Notes under the pieces: generated by a model
What the model saw: the letters and a program-made list of their open reading frames with translations, nothing else
What the model was told of the DNA's origin: nothing
The model's database searches: none
Position numbers and translations under genes: made by a program
Assembly (NCBI GenBank): GCA_951230915.1
Contig: OX579633.1
Coordinates: 54,946,029-55,010,028, forward strand
Reading direction: 5' to 3'
Source of the DNA: Antitrichia curtipendula
Taxonomy: Eukaryota; Streptophyta; Bryopsida; Hypnales; Leucodontaceae
DNA length: 64,000 nt
Shown here: positions 12,753 through 23,734 of the stretch, one piece after another
How the letters are laid out: each line of letters starts with the position of its first letter
Numbering within the stretch: the stretch's first letter is position 1

Positions 12753-13204
12753 GCTCTCATTTTCCTCTCATTTCACCCCTTTAGGTTCATTTTGAACCTC
12801 TTTTCAAGTTTTGGGTCCATTTAGTTGGATTTTGGCCATTTTAGGCCACGTTGCCAAATTCTTGTGTTTTTGGAGCATTTTTAGCTCCATTGTCACTCTT
12901 TCTCAAGCTCTCTTTGAAGGACATTGGGGTCCCTTCAAAGATTGCCTTGGTTTTCTTGTGCTTTTGTACTACTTGTGTTTTGTTGAATTTTTTTGAAGTC
13001 CTTGTACTAATCCTAGGGAAACCTCTTTATGCCCGGCTTGCCGCTTGGAGGAACCTCTAGTGCTTTATTTCTAAGTTTCTTTGGTGGATTTGAGCATTAC
13101 TAACTTGTGTTTAGAAGTCTTGAAGTACTAACCTCCACTAACCCATGTAGTAGGAATATCCTTGTCAACTAACCCTTGTTGCCTTTATCCCCGTACTCCT
13201 TTTA

Positions 13205-13580
13205 CACAGCGAAGCTTTGACTTCAAGGGTTGTGAGTTTATAGAATTTAGATGTGTTTTTCCAAGCACGGTGGAGCTTTGAACCCCCTTTTGTTTTAAAT
13301 TATGTCAATTGTGAGAGGACGGCAAAGCTTTGATTGTAGATGTTTAGGAATCACTAAAATTTTTAGAGAAACCAAAACTACGGCGAAGCTTTGACTTTAG
13401 ATGTTTAGGAATCACTAGTATTCTTAGAGAAAACCGAAACCACGGCGAAGCTTTGAACCCCCTTGTGTTTTAATTTGTGTCAATTGTGAGAGGACGGCGA
13501 AGCTTTGACTTTAGATGGTTAGGAATCACTAGTATTTGTAGAAAAACCGAAACTACGGCGAAGCTTTGACTTTAGATAGT
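13205..13580 (+). repeat. Imperfect ~60 bp tandem repeat with GGCGAAGCTTTGA core
   Basis: The core GCGAAGCTTTGA or close variants recurs seven times, at roughly 13209, 13268, 13319, 13380, 13442, 13495 and 13555. Spacing alternates near 52-62 bases. The intervening text (TTTAGATGTTTAGGAATC) also repeats. The core contains the palindrome AAGCTT. Confidence 0.75.
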
Positions 13581-13734
13581 CTAGACTTTAACACTGTAAA
13601 GGGAAAAAATGAAGATGGGAAACGCTTGAAAACGTTCCAACCATCTAGAGTTGGCCAAGGGCCAAGTAGCAATTTCCTTTATCCATAATTTTCCATTCCA
13701 AGCTAGTTAAGCCTTAAACAAAAAAAATTAGATC

Positions 13735-13915
13735 ACCAGTCCAGGCACCAAAATTCAATTGGGACCAGCAGTCACCGAGGCACCCAGTCCAGGCATCAAA
13801 ATTCAGTTGGGACCAGCAATCACCGAGGCACCCAGTCCAGGCACCAAAAATTCAATTGGGACAGTAGTCACCGAAACCCAGTCCAGGCACCGAAATTCAT
13901 TTGGGCCGGAGCAGC
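13735..13915 (+). repeat. ~48 bp tandem repeat (CCAGTCCAGGCACC units)
   Basis: About four units of CCAGTCCAGGCACCAAAATT followed by CAATTGGGACCAGCAGTCACCGAGG are arranged head to tail, the last ones diverged. No protein is supported in any frame. Confidence 0.7.
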
Positions 13916-14041
13916 ACCCAGACTGGCCCAGTCCCGCAGGCTAACACGTGTCCCGGGGTGACGTGGCGGAAGAGGGGTCCCGACCTCCCGCAGGCCGACA
14001 CGTGGCGAGGGTAACGGGGGCTGCCTCCTCCGACTGCTCCC

Positions 14042-14118
14042 GACCTGCCTGGCTCCGAATCCCGACTTGCCTGGCTCCGAATTCCAACTGTCTGGCTCCG
14101 AATTCCAACTACTGGCCT
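14042..14118 (+). repeat. ~25 bp tandem repeat (TGGCTCCGAATTCCAACT units)
   Basis: Three close copies of CTGGCTCCGAATTCCAAC follow the 48 bp repeat family. They form a third short repeat array inside the same AT-rich element. Confidence 0.6.
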
Positions 14119-14741
14119 GTCCAGGCCCCAAACTGGTTTCAAAAAAAAATTGGATTATTGTTTTGTCCTAAAAAAAAAATTGAGATAGTAGTTGGCCTTT
14201 CAACAAATTTTGAAGTTGGATGTGGGAAGGGAAAATTAGATAGGAGCTTACAAGAGGTTGGAGAGGTGAAGAGGTAGAATAGGAAAAAAGTTGGGATGTC
14301 TTAGAGGTAGCGTTTCCACTACCAAAAAGAGTCCAAAAAACATCATAAAAGAAGAAAATCACTTAGAGCTCTCATAGGACTCTTCAAGCTCTTGGAAAAC
14401 CACAATTGTAAGTGATTTGAGAATGGGGAAGGTAGGAGGATGAAGGGAGATTAGGATTAGGGAGAATTGCTAAGAAATCTTGAAGAGTCAATTTGGACCA
14501 TTAGTTTTTGGATAAAATAATAATTGACTTAGAAGAAGATAGGAGTCAATTATTATTTAGGAGTCAAGAGTCAATTATTTATTCCAACTAGTCAACCTTT
14601 GGGATAACTAAATAATTGAGTAAGAATAGTGTAGAAAGAAAAGGAAGAAGGAGAGTTAGAAAGAAAAGGAAAGAATAGGAAAATTTGTATTAGAACCCAA
14701 ACTTTAAGCGGTGAGCAAAAATACAAAAGCACTCTCAACCA

Positions 14742-14804
14742 TGGCGGACCAAGAATATTTGGATGAGCTCATCTACAACACGGCGGATGAAGCTCAACTT
14801 GAGG
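14742..14804 (+). CDS. Short ATG exon (MADQEYLDELIYN...), possible retroelement first exon
   Basis: ATG in a good plant context (ACCATGGCG) opens 21 codons, rich in Asp and Glu, and meets a strong donor (CTTGAG|GTAACT). No downstream exon could be recognised, and phase 0 does not fit the AP2 exon at 15399. It could be the remnant start of an element-encoded protein or a chance frame. Confidence 0.2.
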
Positions 14805-15398
14805 TAACTTACTAACTTTTACCTTTCTTTTGGAATTGTTTAGATTAGCAACTAAATACTTAGCCGGAACTTCAAGGTCGATTCAGAGAGTCTAAATTAG
14901 GATTTTTCCCAAGTTTATCTGTCAAAGTTGGTAGATTATGATTAGAGCTCTCCGAAAACACCTTAAACTTAGAATTTCGATCTAAAACGAAGGAGTTAGC
15001 TTTGGATGAAGTTTAGAGTAAAAATCGGATGAAAAAGATTTAGAAGTGTCCAAGTGAAAGTTAATTAGAAAATTAGCAAGTAGAAGTAATCTGAATCATA
15101 GGAGTGGAATTAAAAGTAAAATTCAAAAGTAGGATTAGTAGTAATCAACGGATGAATTTTGAGGAACCGATTAGCGGTCAAACTTCATCCATCAATAACT
15201 TTTGCTAGGATAAGTGGATAGGGATGAATTTTATGTTTTTAGAAATGGCATGAGATTCTCTACAACTTAGGATTGCTAAATTTAGACTGTAGCTAGTTTC
15301 GTTCAAAAATCACCGTGGCCTCTTTGATTGAAGTAGTTTTGGTAGAAATTGTAATTGTTGCATTCTTTTTGAGTTTGATTGCAATTGTTGGTATTTAG

Positions 15399-18300
15399 GG
15401 ACTTAGAAAAAAGATCCATTGCTTGGAAGGCACAATGGACCGACGTTAGGACACCCATAGGTTAGAATTCCTCGAAATACTAAGAACCTGGTTGTGTTTA
15501 CTTATTTACCAAGGGTGGGTAAATAAGCGCTCACACCTGGGTACTTTCTTGACCGCGGAAGAGGCTGCTCGGGCCCACGACCAGGTAGTTGTTTTTGCCA
15601 GGATGGGCGTGTGGCCGCCCGGTCAAGTAAATTGGGATGGATATTTTTCGTTTGTGTACAATTCATGTAACGAACTTAATGGTGGAGGCGGCAAGGAAAT
15701 GTTGTTCCTGGAAGCTGCTGTCGCAGCACAGGATAAGCAATTCCCATGTTATACTCCCCAAAACCACTCTAAAGCATAACAAAGTGACTCTAAAGATCGA
15801 ACCCACGAGATTCTGTGAAGTATCTAACTCTATTAACGAACTAAGTCAAGTCAGGGACAACAGTCATCTTTTCCGGTCCTCTTCCTATGACCGGAACCAA
15901 AAACATCCAAAAAACAAAGGACCGGATTCTTGCTCTCTTCCGATTCCAACTAGTCTTCCAGTTGTCGAATCCAACACAACCCCAAGATCGTATCCCTTCC
16001 GGTCTGGATATCCGTCTACACCAATCCGCTCTAGACAACTCACAATAATTTCCTCTCCTATCCGGTTTGGTTTTGCCTCTGTTTAGCCATCAGAGGGTTT
16101 GCCGCTTGCTTTTGAGAGTGGTAGGCCCACCACACCTTCCGTGACTTATAGTGGCTGAAGACCCACTTTCCTAATCTCTTCCTTCCTAGGCTAGTACGGA
16201 TCCGGTTTGGTCCTTCACAGCGATCCAGATCGCAATCCGGTCCACTGGTCACACAAAGACCCCCCGTACGATCCTCTCAATACTACAATGACCTTGATGT
16301 CATCCTATTCCGTGCGAAGCTAAGGCGGTTACAAGTGCACCCGTCCATTCCAACGTCAACTAGAATTCTTCCGTTTACTGCTAAGATGGCGAGACCTCAC
16401 AGGAGATCGGACACTCAACCGGATTTCTCACCCAGGAGTTCTAGCGCGACTAAGGAATCCCTCCCTATCCGCCTAGCCTAACAACGGTTTTCTCACCCGG
16501 AATCTCAAACTCTAGAAGCGCTGAGGCACTGAAGTTCACTCCCAACTCTATCCTATCCGCTCACATGCACTTAGAACCAAGAAAAACACCAAGGGGAGAA
16601 ATCCCAACGCATCCGCTCGTGCTTTCCGAACTCCCTCACGCACAACTCTGCCAAAACATGGGAGAACGTACAACAAGAAAGTACAAAGAGAGAACACAAA
16701 GAAAATGTAGAAGGAAAGACTCCCAGTCCTCAGCACAAGGACTGAATTATATACACTTTGAGAACTTCCAAAAATAACAAAAGGCAAAAAGAACCGTTAA
16801 AAGTCAACCTAAATCCGGATCCTAACTTCTGGTCCTCCTAACACTACCAGATCGGATTACTAATCCGGATCCGTTCCTATCCTATCCTTCCTAACTTATT
16901 CTACATCGCTATCCCGCGCCCCAACGAAGGACTCTTGGGCTCCGCCTCCAATTGCTCGAAGACTTCTTCCAAGTTCCTGTTCCGCTCTCCGGCCATCGGA
17001 TTTGGCATGTCAGAACCGGGAGAGTCTTCGATGTTGATCGGCGCGGTCTGGGAAGGCTGACTCAGCTTTGACTGCGGAGTCTGGTCCTTTCCTTCCCTTG
17101 GGTCTGGCACTTCCGGAAACGATTCCGGCATGGAGATGTCCGATAGGTGGACCCTCATCGATCTGGTCAGCTTCTGTGTACACTCCTCCATCCGGTCCGC
17201 CGCTCTTCGTGCTAAGACTAAATTCTTCTCCACCTGCTCGGTGAAGTCAATCAGGATCCGGACTATCCGGGTACCGGATAGTTTCTTCTCCTCTAAGACC
17301 TTCTCATCGAAGAGTCTGACCCTGACTGCCACGCTTCCGGTCTCTCCGAAAGTCGCCTTTACCGATTCCGCCACCTTCTGCGTTTCGTCCGCCATTATCC
17401 GGGTGGCGGCCATATCTTCCTTGAAGGTGGCCACTTCCGCCTTCAACATGTCGACCTCCTCTTGAAGTCGACGGATCTCTGCTTCCTGCTTCCGGATCTC
17501 GACCGAATTGGTGATGCACTCCGCTACCTTCCCCGGCAACTTGCTATCCGGTGTTGCCTGCACCAACTCTCCGATCTGGTTTAGGGCGATTCTCTTCGCC
17601 TCCCAGTCTAGGCGAATGTCGACGAGGATCTTCACCAATTTCTCGAACGGGTCGACTGGTCCCTTCTTCGAACAGCCTGCCTTCTCCCCTTCCGGTGTCT
17701 TCTCCTTTCCGGTTTTATCACCGAGTGGAGATCCTCTTCTGGTCGGAGACATCGTCTTGTGCCGCTTGGGCTGCCTCTCCGCCTCTTCTTCATCTTCTTC
17801 TTCTTCTTCGGTCTCGGATCCGGTTTCCTCTTCCTCCTCGTCCGTTTCCGATTCTCCGTATTTCAGGAGATTTTCCTGGGCCTTCCACTCCTTCTCTTCC
17901 GAGTCTAAAAGGAGCTGGTGTTGCTCATAGAGGTGGAAGAGGTAGGGACACACGGGTGTCGGCCTACTCCTTCCGACCCTCGTCGCCAACTGGGCCACCA
18001 GATCAAACATGATCCGGGCCCAGTCCGCTTTCCGGTCACCGCTCAGGGCACCGAAAATAGTGTTGCCGAGGGTGATGGTCACCCTTGTCGGCTTCTCCGG
18101 ATGCAGGATCGGAATGAGAAACTGCAACAGTTTCTGGTGCCGGTCGTCGATGCAGTCTTCCACCGCGTATCCGTCCTTGGGGTTGACCGCTCCTCGGAAC
18201 TTGCCCCGGACGTACTCGTCCTTCCGGTTTGCCATCCCGTGGCCTCCTGCCCGGAACTTATAAACCTCCCTCCAGATCTCTTCCGTCCATTGATGTGGAA

Positions 18301-19549
18301 CACAGCGGATCGTGTTGTCGAACTGGTTCGTCCACTTCCCCTGGATCTCCTTCACCATCCGCTCGTCCTTGAAACCCCAAGGTTTGTCGAGCAAACCCTG
18401 GCACCCCATCCGGTTGAGATCCAACCGGAGCATCTCCATCTCCTCCTCTGTCGAAGGGAGAACCGGAACGACCTTCCGGAGTTTGATCGGAGCCGACGAC
18501 GTGGATGGGCTTGGTCTGTTCTGCCTAAGCTGCGGCATGGACATAGACTAGATCTAAGACAGTCCTTTCCGATTCTACCTCACACAGTCCTAGCCGCACG
18601 TCCCGTTCTCACGTTTTCTCTCCGATCTCAACCGGAATCCTGCACAACGATCGGTACGCAATCGGAAACCTACCCTGCAACACACCTCTAACACTCGCAC
18701 ACTCTCGCACACACGCGAACACTCACACAGCGCCGAAACACGAGGAGCGCGACAAAACACTCTCACCAAACGGAGTTTGGAAAAAGGAGTGCGACTGAGG
18801 AGGTGCTGGCCTTTTATAGTCTCTCCTGACCTAAAAGCCGTCATGATGACGTTTACCGGTCCAGTCCCACCAATCCGGTCTAACCCTAATCCGGTCCACT
18901 AACCCCAATCCGGTCCACTGCTACTTCCGGATAAGGATCCGATTCCAATCCGGTTCCTGGGTGTCACCACTAGGATTGGATTCGTTCGAACTACTCCACT
19001 ATTTCAATGTCTTTTCTAATTTTCCGTCCTCTGCTGTTTCTAGACAAAACCTACATACTAATCGATAGTTTCCGTTCCGTTTTCTAAATAAACAACTGAA
19101 AACCAAAAATTCGGACTGCGACAGCTGCCGCTGTTCTCGGAAGCTAACGTTCAACTTGGTGGGATAATTATCGAGTTATGGGAATGGAACATGTATTATG
19201 GTATGCATTGTTTAATGAAGTCGATGGACAGCGATTTCTGACACGCATCGCGTTGATGCGCTGCGCAGGTGGGCTTTGGGCAGTTTGGAGAGGAAGCAAA
19301 GTTGAACCTACCGGAGGAATTAGAAACCTTGAGGTCCACCGTGACGGTCGTTGGTAACCAAGTAGTCATGGTGGGCGCTGAAGCTCAAAGCAATGGGAGC
19401 AAAGCTAATGAATCAAACGCCGACAGTGACGCAGAAGACGGTGATGATGGCGTGAACGAAGACGAATGTCTATTTTCACCTTTTTCGAGCCAGATTGCGG
19501 GTCATATTGACGAGATGGAAGCCGTTGGAGTTCCGGTTGAAGTCATGTA
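15399..19549 (+). CDS. AP2/ERF domain gene (partial) split by a transposon-bearing intron
   Basis: Three exons rebuild one AP2 domain. Exon a, 15399-15460, encodes LEKRSIAWKAQWTDVRTP. Exon b, 15514-15584, encodes WVNKRSHLGTFLTAEEAARA then HDQ. Exon c, from 19269, encodes VGFGQFGEEAKLNLPEE and an acidic tail (SDAEDGDDGVNEDE). Joins are phase 1 (a/b) and phase 0 (b/c), with borders TAG|GTTAGA, CAAG|GG, CAG|GTAGTT and GCGCAG|GTG. The b/c join is convincing because AARAHDQ + VGFGQFGEEAKLNLP is a standard AP2 second half. The a/b intron would be only 53 bases, short for plants, so that join is less sure. Exon c ends either at TAA (19547-19549) or at a donor ATGTAAGT. The b/c intron (15585-19268) carries an antisense transposon gene. 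Upstream exons are not identified. It may be a separate AP2 gene or a displaced end of the 4.6-11.5 kb locus. Confidence 0.5.
16901..18544 (-). CDS. Putative plant transposon protein (Transposase_32-like), 547 aa
   Basis: An uninterrupted ORF from a true ATG (MSMPQLRQNR) to TAG. Residues ~35-230 resemble the 'putative plant transposon protein' domain: VPHQWTEEIWREVYKF, DGYAVEDCID, LLQFLIPILHPEKP, VTITLGNTIFGAL, ADWARIMFDLVAQL, PVCPYLFHLYEQHQ. An acidic run with a basic RQPKRHK segment follows (~235-275). A predicted coiled coil follows (RKQEAEIRRLQEEVDMLKAE), and the C-terminus is Pro/Ser-rich. No catalytic DDE or reverse-transcriptase motif is seen, so it is probably an accessory or structural element protein. 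It lies antisense within the intron of the AP2 gene and has its own promoter-like TATA box about 270 bases upstream. Codon use is rich in TCCGG/CCGGA, like the surrounding element. This is the cleanest ORF in the window. Confidence 0.7.
   Translation of the reverse strand: MSMPQLRQNRPSPSTSSAPIKLRKVVPVLPSTEEEMEMLRLDLNRMGCQGLLDKPWGFKDERMVKEIQGKWTNQFDNTIRCVPHQWTEEIWREVYKFRAGGHGMANRKDEYVRGKFRGAVNPKDGYAVEDCIDDRHQKLLQFLIPILHPEKPTRVTITLGNTIFGALSGDRKADWARIMFDLVAQLATRVGRSRPTPVCPYLFHLYEQHQLLLDSEEKEWKAQENLLKYGESETDEEEEETGSETEEEEEDEEEAERQPKRHKTMSPTRRGSPLGDKTGKEKTPEGEKAGCSKKGPVDPFEKLVKILVDIRLDWEAKRIALNQIGELVQATPDSKLPGKVAECITNSVEIRKQEAEIRRLQEEVDMLKAEVATFKEDMAATRIMADETQKVAESVKATFGETGSVAVRVRLFDEKVLEEKKLSGTRIVRILIDFTEQVEKNLVLARRAADRMEECTQKLTRSMRVHLSDISMPESFPEVPDPREGKDQTPQSKLSQPSQTAPINIEDSPGSDMPNPMAGERNRNLEEVFEQLEAEPKSPSLGRGIAM
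18811..18818 (-). promoter_or_regulatory. TATA box for the antisense transposon gene
   Basis: On the - strand GACTATAAAAGGCC lies about 270 bases upstream of the ATG at 18544. That leaves a 5' leader near 240 bases. It supports independent transcription of the inserted element. Confidence 0.55.
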
Positions 19550-22500
19550 AGTTTTACATTCTATTCAAATTTTGTAGTTTTAGCTTATCCGGCGGACGTT
19601 GTACATGCTTCTGAAGTGCTAGTTTGCATTACTGGATACGCTATCAGAAAGTCTATGTCCAAGTCTTGATGTGATGAATACCTTGCATTCTCCAATAGTG
19701 CTAAGAGATCCTGATCCTTTCACATTTCTTTATAAATAGTTTTCTGTATATGGAAGTTTTACTGTATTAAGAAATGTCCATTAGAATGAAATTGAGTTTA
19801 CAACGAAACGCAATTTGTAATGAAAAGGTTGGAGTCACACTAGCACTTGATGCTGAATTGGCATCTAGTGCAGTTGGCTGCGCTTTCCATCTGGAGTGTA
19901 CAGCTCTTAAGCAAACTAAGTGACTCTTTGTTATGACTTTGCGGTTGTCTTTGATGGTGATGACATACCATTCTCTTGGATTGACTGAACTTCTATATCT
20001 TCTGCATCCCAAATGCTGTTGGCTGTACATGCCCCGTACCTCGTAGTGTAGGTTCATCCCATTTTCGTTTACGAAGGACCCAATCATTCTCACTATATCT
20101 TGGTAATGTACGAATAATGACTCTTCTTATTTTTAATGTTAAGGGAAATTCCATCAAGATGTGCAACAAGTTCAAAAGTCATATGAACTTAATCTTAGAG
20201 GGTGGTTTAGAAGGACCGGCTACATTTACAAAAGATGACAGCTTGACTTGAGCAACTCTTGCAACGGAGACGCTTTACATCCATGTCAAAATGCTTTTTA
20301 GGTTACATTGGGATGCTCAAAGATATCTTAATATGTCAGTAAGTTCTCTTTTGTGCTAGTATACATATCAGCATCGGAACCATAGTTACCATAGGATTTG
20401 CATTTGCTAATGTGAAAAATTCTGGAAAAATAAATGTATCTCGATGGTTGAAAATTGACAAAAGGATCTTTTTGTTGTTTGTTGCTTTCTAAGCCAAGTA
20501 TATCTCATATATGCCGAGGCGGATGTTTTTTCTATTTGATGGAGAATAAAAAACACTTTGCATGATAGAAAAAAATTGTTTTTCATCTGATTTTTTCAGA
20601 TGCAATCATAAACACATGGTCCATAGTGGAAGGTTAAAATTACCTCACTAAATACACTCATATTTTTAGGTAACTCAATTTGTGAGAATGATTCAAAAAC
20701 ATAATGTTGGGTCCCATGTTGCCCTTCTTGCAATTTTCATGAGGTCACCATGCACTTTTGAGTATTGTAATTTCCAGAAACAATAATATAATAGTAGGCA
20801 CTTACCACACCACTATAGAGCCACTCTAGAGGGGCTAGTCACAATCACCAGCTTGGTGTTTAGGGATTAATGTTATTTTGATGCATACCTATACTCAACT
20901 CAATGTACATGTAGGCTCCATAACATGTTTCAATGTAGATTCTAGCTCTCATCTTTTGATACTATAGATTAATTATGGGAATTGATATATTGATGTTGGG
21001 CTTTGGAGGCAAATTTTAGATATTTACCACCAAGTAATCAACAAGTTGAATTTGAAAAATTTGAATCTATATTTGGATTTAGAGACCTTGATTTAGTCTA
21101 GAACAACAAAGGAGATTACAAAGGAGGTTATGATTCAACAACACTTAGTGGAAAAACTTAGCTTTTATTTACAAACCAGGACAAAAGTAATAATTTACCC
21201 CCTAACTAAGCTTTTCCATTGAACTCTGCTAAGTTATATCCTTCTTTGTGGTTCTAGATTAAATCAAGATCTTTAAATCTAAAAATGAACCTAAATTTCC
21301 AAATTCAATGGCAAATATTTAAAATTTATCCTCCCCCCTATACATATAAGGAACACCCGGTGTCCATAAATCAATTTCCTAATATCCTAGAATTAAAATG
21401 AGACAACAAGTAGAAACTTACTATGAGAAAGGAAAATCATGAAAAACAAACCTTGTAGACCCTCTTCCTTTGATAAAGTAAAGTTAAGGTTCCAAATAGA
21501 TGGCACAGAATGATAAAGATGATTTTAGCAAAGAAAATGAGTTCTAAGCAAAAGTGTTGTATTTGCGTAGAAAGGCTGTCAAAATTATTACTCACCACAA
21601 AAACACTATTTTCCACATATACTATTTTCCAGAAACTGCCACTGGATTAACAAAAGCAAAACAAAAGAATCAGCATAATAAGTTGGATTCAATAACTGTG
21701 GGTGAAGTTGTATGTATTAGATAGCTTCCCTCTCTCCTTCATGTACAGACACACGACCTTACAATAGAATGTGTTATTTGTAAATTTAGGAAAATGCTTA
21801 TAGAGTGAGACATTTGAAGGTTTGAGGAGACCTCTTGGAACCGAGCTCAGCATTTTTTTTTGGTATATATGTCCTTAGGGAAAAAATCTTAGTAGCTCAA
21901 ACTAAATATGATACTTTTGATTTTAAATCTGGTTTAAGATGACTATCTGGGTTTAAGGTGGGTACAAAATGGTACCTCTATTTTTCCCAATTTAACAAAT
22001 AATACGTTATATATTAATTAGATGATATTATGAATCATACATCTATCTGAATGTGACAGGTTAACGTATGTATTCTAAGAGCTCTTGAAATCCCTTTCTC
22101 TAGTATCAAGAATACTAAAACTTTTAGTTTGTGAATGATTACAAACACAATTCTCATAAGTATATTCCAACCATAAAGGAGTTCCCACCCCGCAATCATA
22201 TCAAACACAGTTGGAGTTGTAACTGGTACTTGGGTGAGTTAAATGAAAGCATACTCAACTTCCCCACATTCCTTTGAAATGTAGCTTTCAAGAATCTGAA
22301 GTGTCCTCCCCCTTTAATTTTGAGGTGACAAAGTAAGGATTGTCCAAAATGGTTAGCAGTGAAGTGCCGAGAAGACAAACATCGGGCAACGTGGAACATT
22401 CTAGAGCAAAAAGGCAAATTTGCCAGAGGTTTAAATTGCTGTAGGCACAAGTAGTTTTTGAAGCTGGAGAAGAACAAAAGCATTTTCTGTTCATCACACT

Positions 22501-22572
22501 AGTAGACTACAACTAAACAGTCATCACACACTAGAAAGCTAATAGAAAGCTCAACCATAGCTGGACTCTCTA
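19550..22572. other. AT-rich intergenic region, no gene seen
   Basis: No frame with domain content is visible in this 3 kb stretch on either strand. It contains the fold-back element at 21003-21340 and otherwise only AT-rich, low-complexity sequence. It could be intron or 3' flank of the AP2 gene ending near 19549. Confidence 0.4.
21003..21340. mobile_element. Fold-back MITE-like inverted repeat, ~340 bp
   Basis: The left arm (about 21003-21170) and right arm (about 21190-21340) are imperfect reverse complements. For example GACCTTGATTTAGTCTAGAA pairs with the complement of TTCTAGATTAAATCAAGATC. GGAGGCAAATTTTAGATATT pairs with the complement of AAATATTTAAAATTTATCCTCC minus a few mismatches. 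No coding capacity. The arms extend nearly to the centre, as in fold-back MITEs. Target-site duplications were not resolved. Confidence 0.6.
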
Positions 22573-23734
22573 TTACTGGCTGAGACGAATACAGAGCTTG
22601 CTCTGCTTAGTCGGAGGTGCAACCTCCATTGTGCACTTACACGGAGTAACGTCCAGAGAATAGAGCGGTGTGCTGCACTCTACGATTTCATCGTCTGATT
22701 CAATCTACCACACAATCTTGCGAACGAGGTCGGGGTATTCAACGTCAAGCTTATGAATCTCAATCGTGTCCGGAGCAGCATCTGGATACTCAGTACTGTA
22801 GCCGAAGAGGTTAGGTGGGTGGTACCCCTTTTGGCCACCTTGCTTGACAGGGACGGTAATGCAGTCCTTCACAGACTAGTGTAGCTTTGCCCCATTGGTC
22901 TCTACAACTTTGAGGTAGAATTTGTTCCTAATAAACGTGTATATTCCATTTAGAAGAGGTATAAAAGAATCTTCAGGTGGCGTGAGTGACACCCGTCTTG
23001 TAGGAACCGGAATCCCTTGTGAGTCACCTCTCTAAGTCACAAGAGAATCGTACGTCCAGTAGAAGCGTAGTCCATGCTTCTGGGCGTGCTTCTGCATCCA
23101 AACGTAGGCATATTGCCAGAGATCGTCAGGGTCGCTAGAGTCCTCTAGGCCTGCGCCGCCTCCCACGTTGCAGTGGCTCCCGACAAACCAGACTTGCTTC
23201 ACCTCCTTGTTCGCTGACGTCATCGTGTTCCACAGCGTTGGCTTGAAATCAGGACGGTTTTTATCGATTGCGAGTGCCTGGTAGGCATTCTCCACGATGC
23301 ACGACAGACCTTCATCATGGAACTGGTACTGTTGTTTTCCAAATTGTGAATTGTCGATGAAGTTGATACTAGTCATGGGGACGCCTAGCGCCCCTACAGT
23401 ATCCCACACGCCCAACATCTTCACCACCACTCTGTGAATCAGGCAATTTGCTTCCTCGGCGGCTGTGTGAAATTCAACCCATTTGTTGTAGAAATCCTTG
23501 TTGGACGCCGGATCTTTCTTATCCACCCCGTCAGGAGTAGTAGTCTGCACATATGCTTGATACATAGTGTTTGCTTTCTTTATCAGAGGGTCTTCTTCCT
23601 TCAACTCTTGATTGATCTTGGCCATACGGTCGTCCTCCTTCAAATCAGGACCAATCATGGCCACACGGTCGTCTTCCTTCAATAATCCAACACTTTTAAC
23701 ATAGAAATAATGTGTGTGGTCTCCTAAAATTTTG
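22573..23734 (-). pseudogene. DUF2235 (T6SS Tle1-like alpha/beta-hydrolase family) gene fragment with three in-frame TAG codons
   Basis: Members of this family are alpha/beta hydrolases with lipase-like folds. Visible family motifs are MLGVWDTVGALG, FHDEGLSCIVENAYQALAI, PTLWNT and VWFVGSHCNVGGG. They are followed by LWQYAYVWMQKHAQ and a C-terminal region with YHPPNLFGYSTEYPD. The first part of the fold, with the nucleophile region, is missing. Reading starts after a plausible acceptor (ATTTTAG|GA) near 23734, so upstream exons may be lost or unrecognised. A near-repeat opens it (KEDDRVAMIGPDL / KEDDRMAKINQEL). In-frame TAG codons occur at 23034-23032, 22878-22876 and 22707-22705. Between them the frame stays coherent and finally ends at TAA (22575-22573). 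Homologues are common in fungi and bacteria and known in early land plants. No close functional inference is possible for this broken copy. Confidence 0.6.

Larger units (their letters stand above)
11486..15398. mobile_element. AT-rich decayed retroelement-like region
   Basis: Composition falls abruptly from GC-rich coding sequence to AT-rich non-coding sequence just after the truncated AP2 copy. No long ORF exists on either strand. A TATA box near 12743, a ~2 kb repeat-bearing leader and a short ATG frame at 14742 with a strong donor resemble the 5' part of a non-autonomous LTR element. I found neither paired LTRs nor a recognisable primer-binding site. The assignment is inference. Confidence 0.35.
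15716..19126 (-). mobile_element. Transposon insertion inside the AP2 intron (boundaries approximate)
   Basis: Between the AP2 half-domains lies ~3.4 kb rich in CCGG and ATCCGGT motifs, unlike its neighbours, carrying one long - strand gene and its TATA box. The flanks hold a short inverted match, CTGTCGCAG at 15718-15726 and CTGCGACAG at 19116-19124. These could be terminal inverted repeats or chance. No target-site duplication was established. Confidence 0.4.

Noticed and set aside
11478..15514. Direct splice of the truncated AP2 copy at 11485 to the AP2 half at 15514
   Set aside because: Both carry the same strand of the AP2 fold (KKHTYLV and NKRSHLG), so joining would duplicate it, and the phases do not agree with exon 15399.
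17508..18691. + strand open frames opposite the transposon gene
   Set aside because: Shadows of the 547-residue - strand ORF, which has the domain, the ATG and the TATA box.
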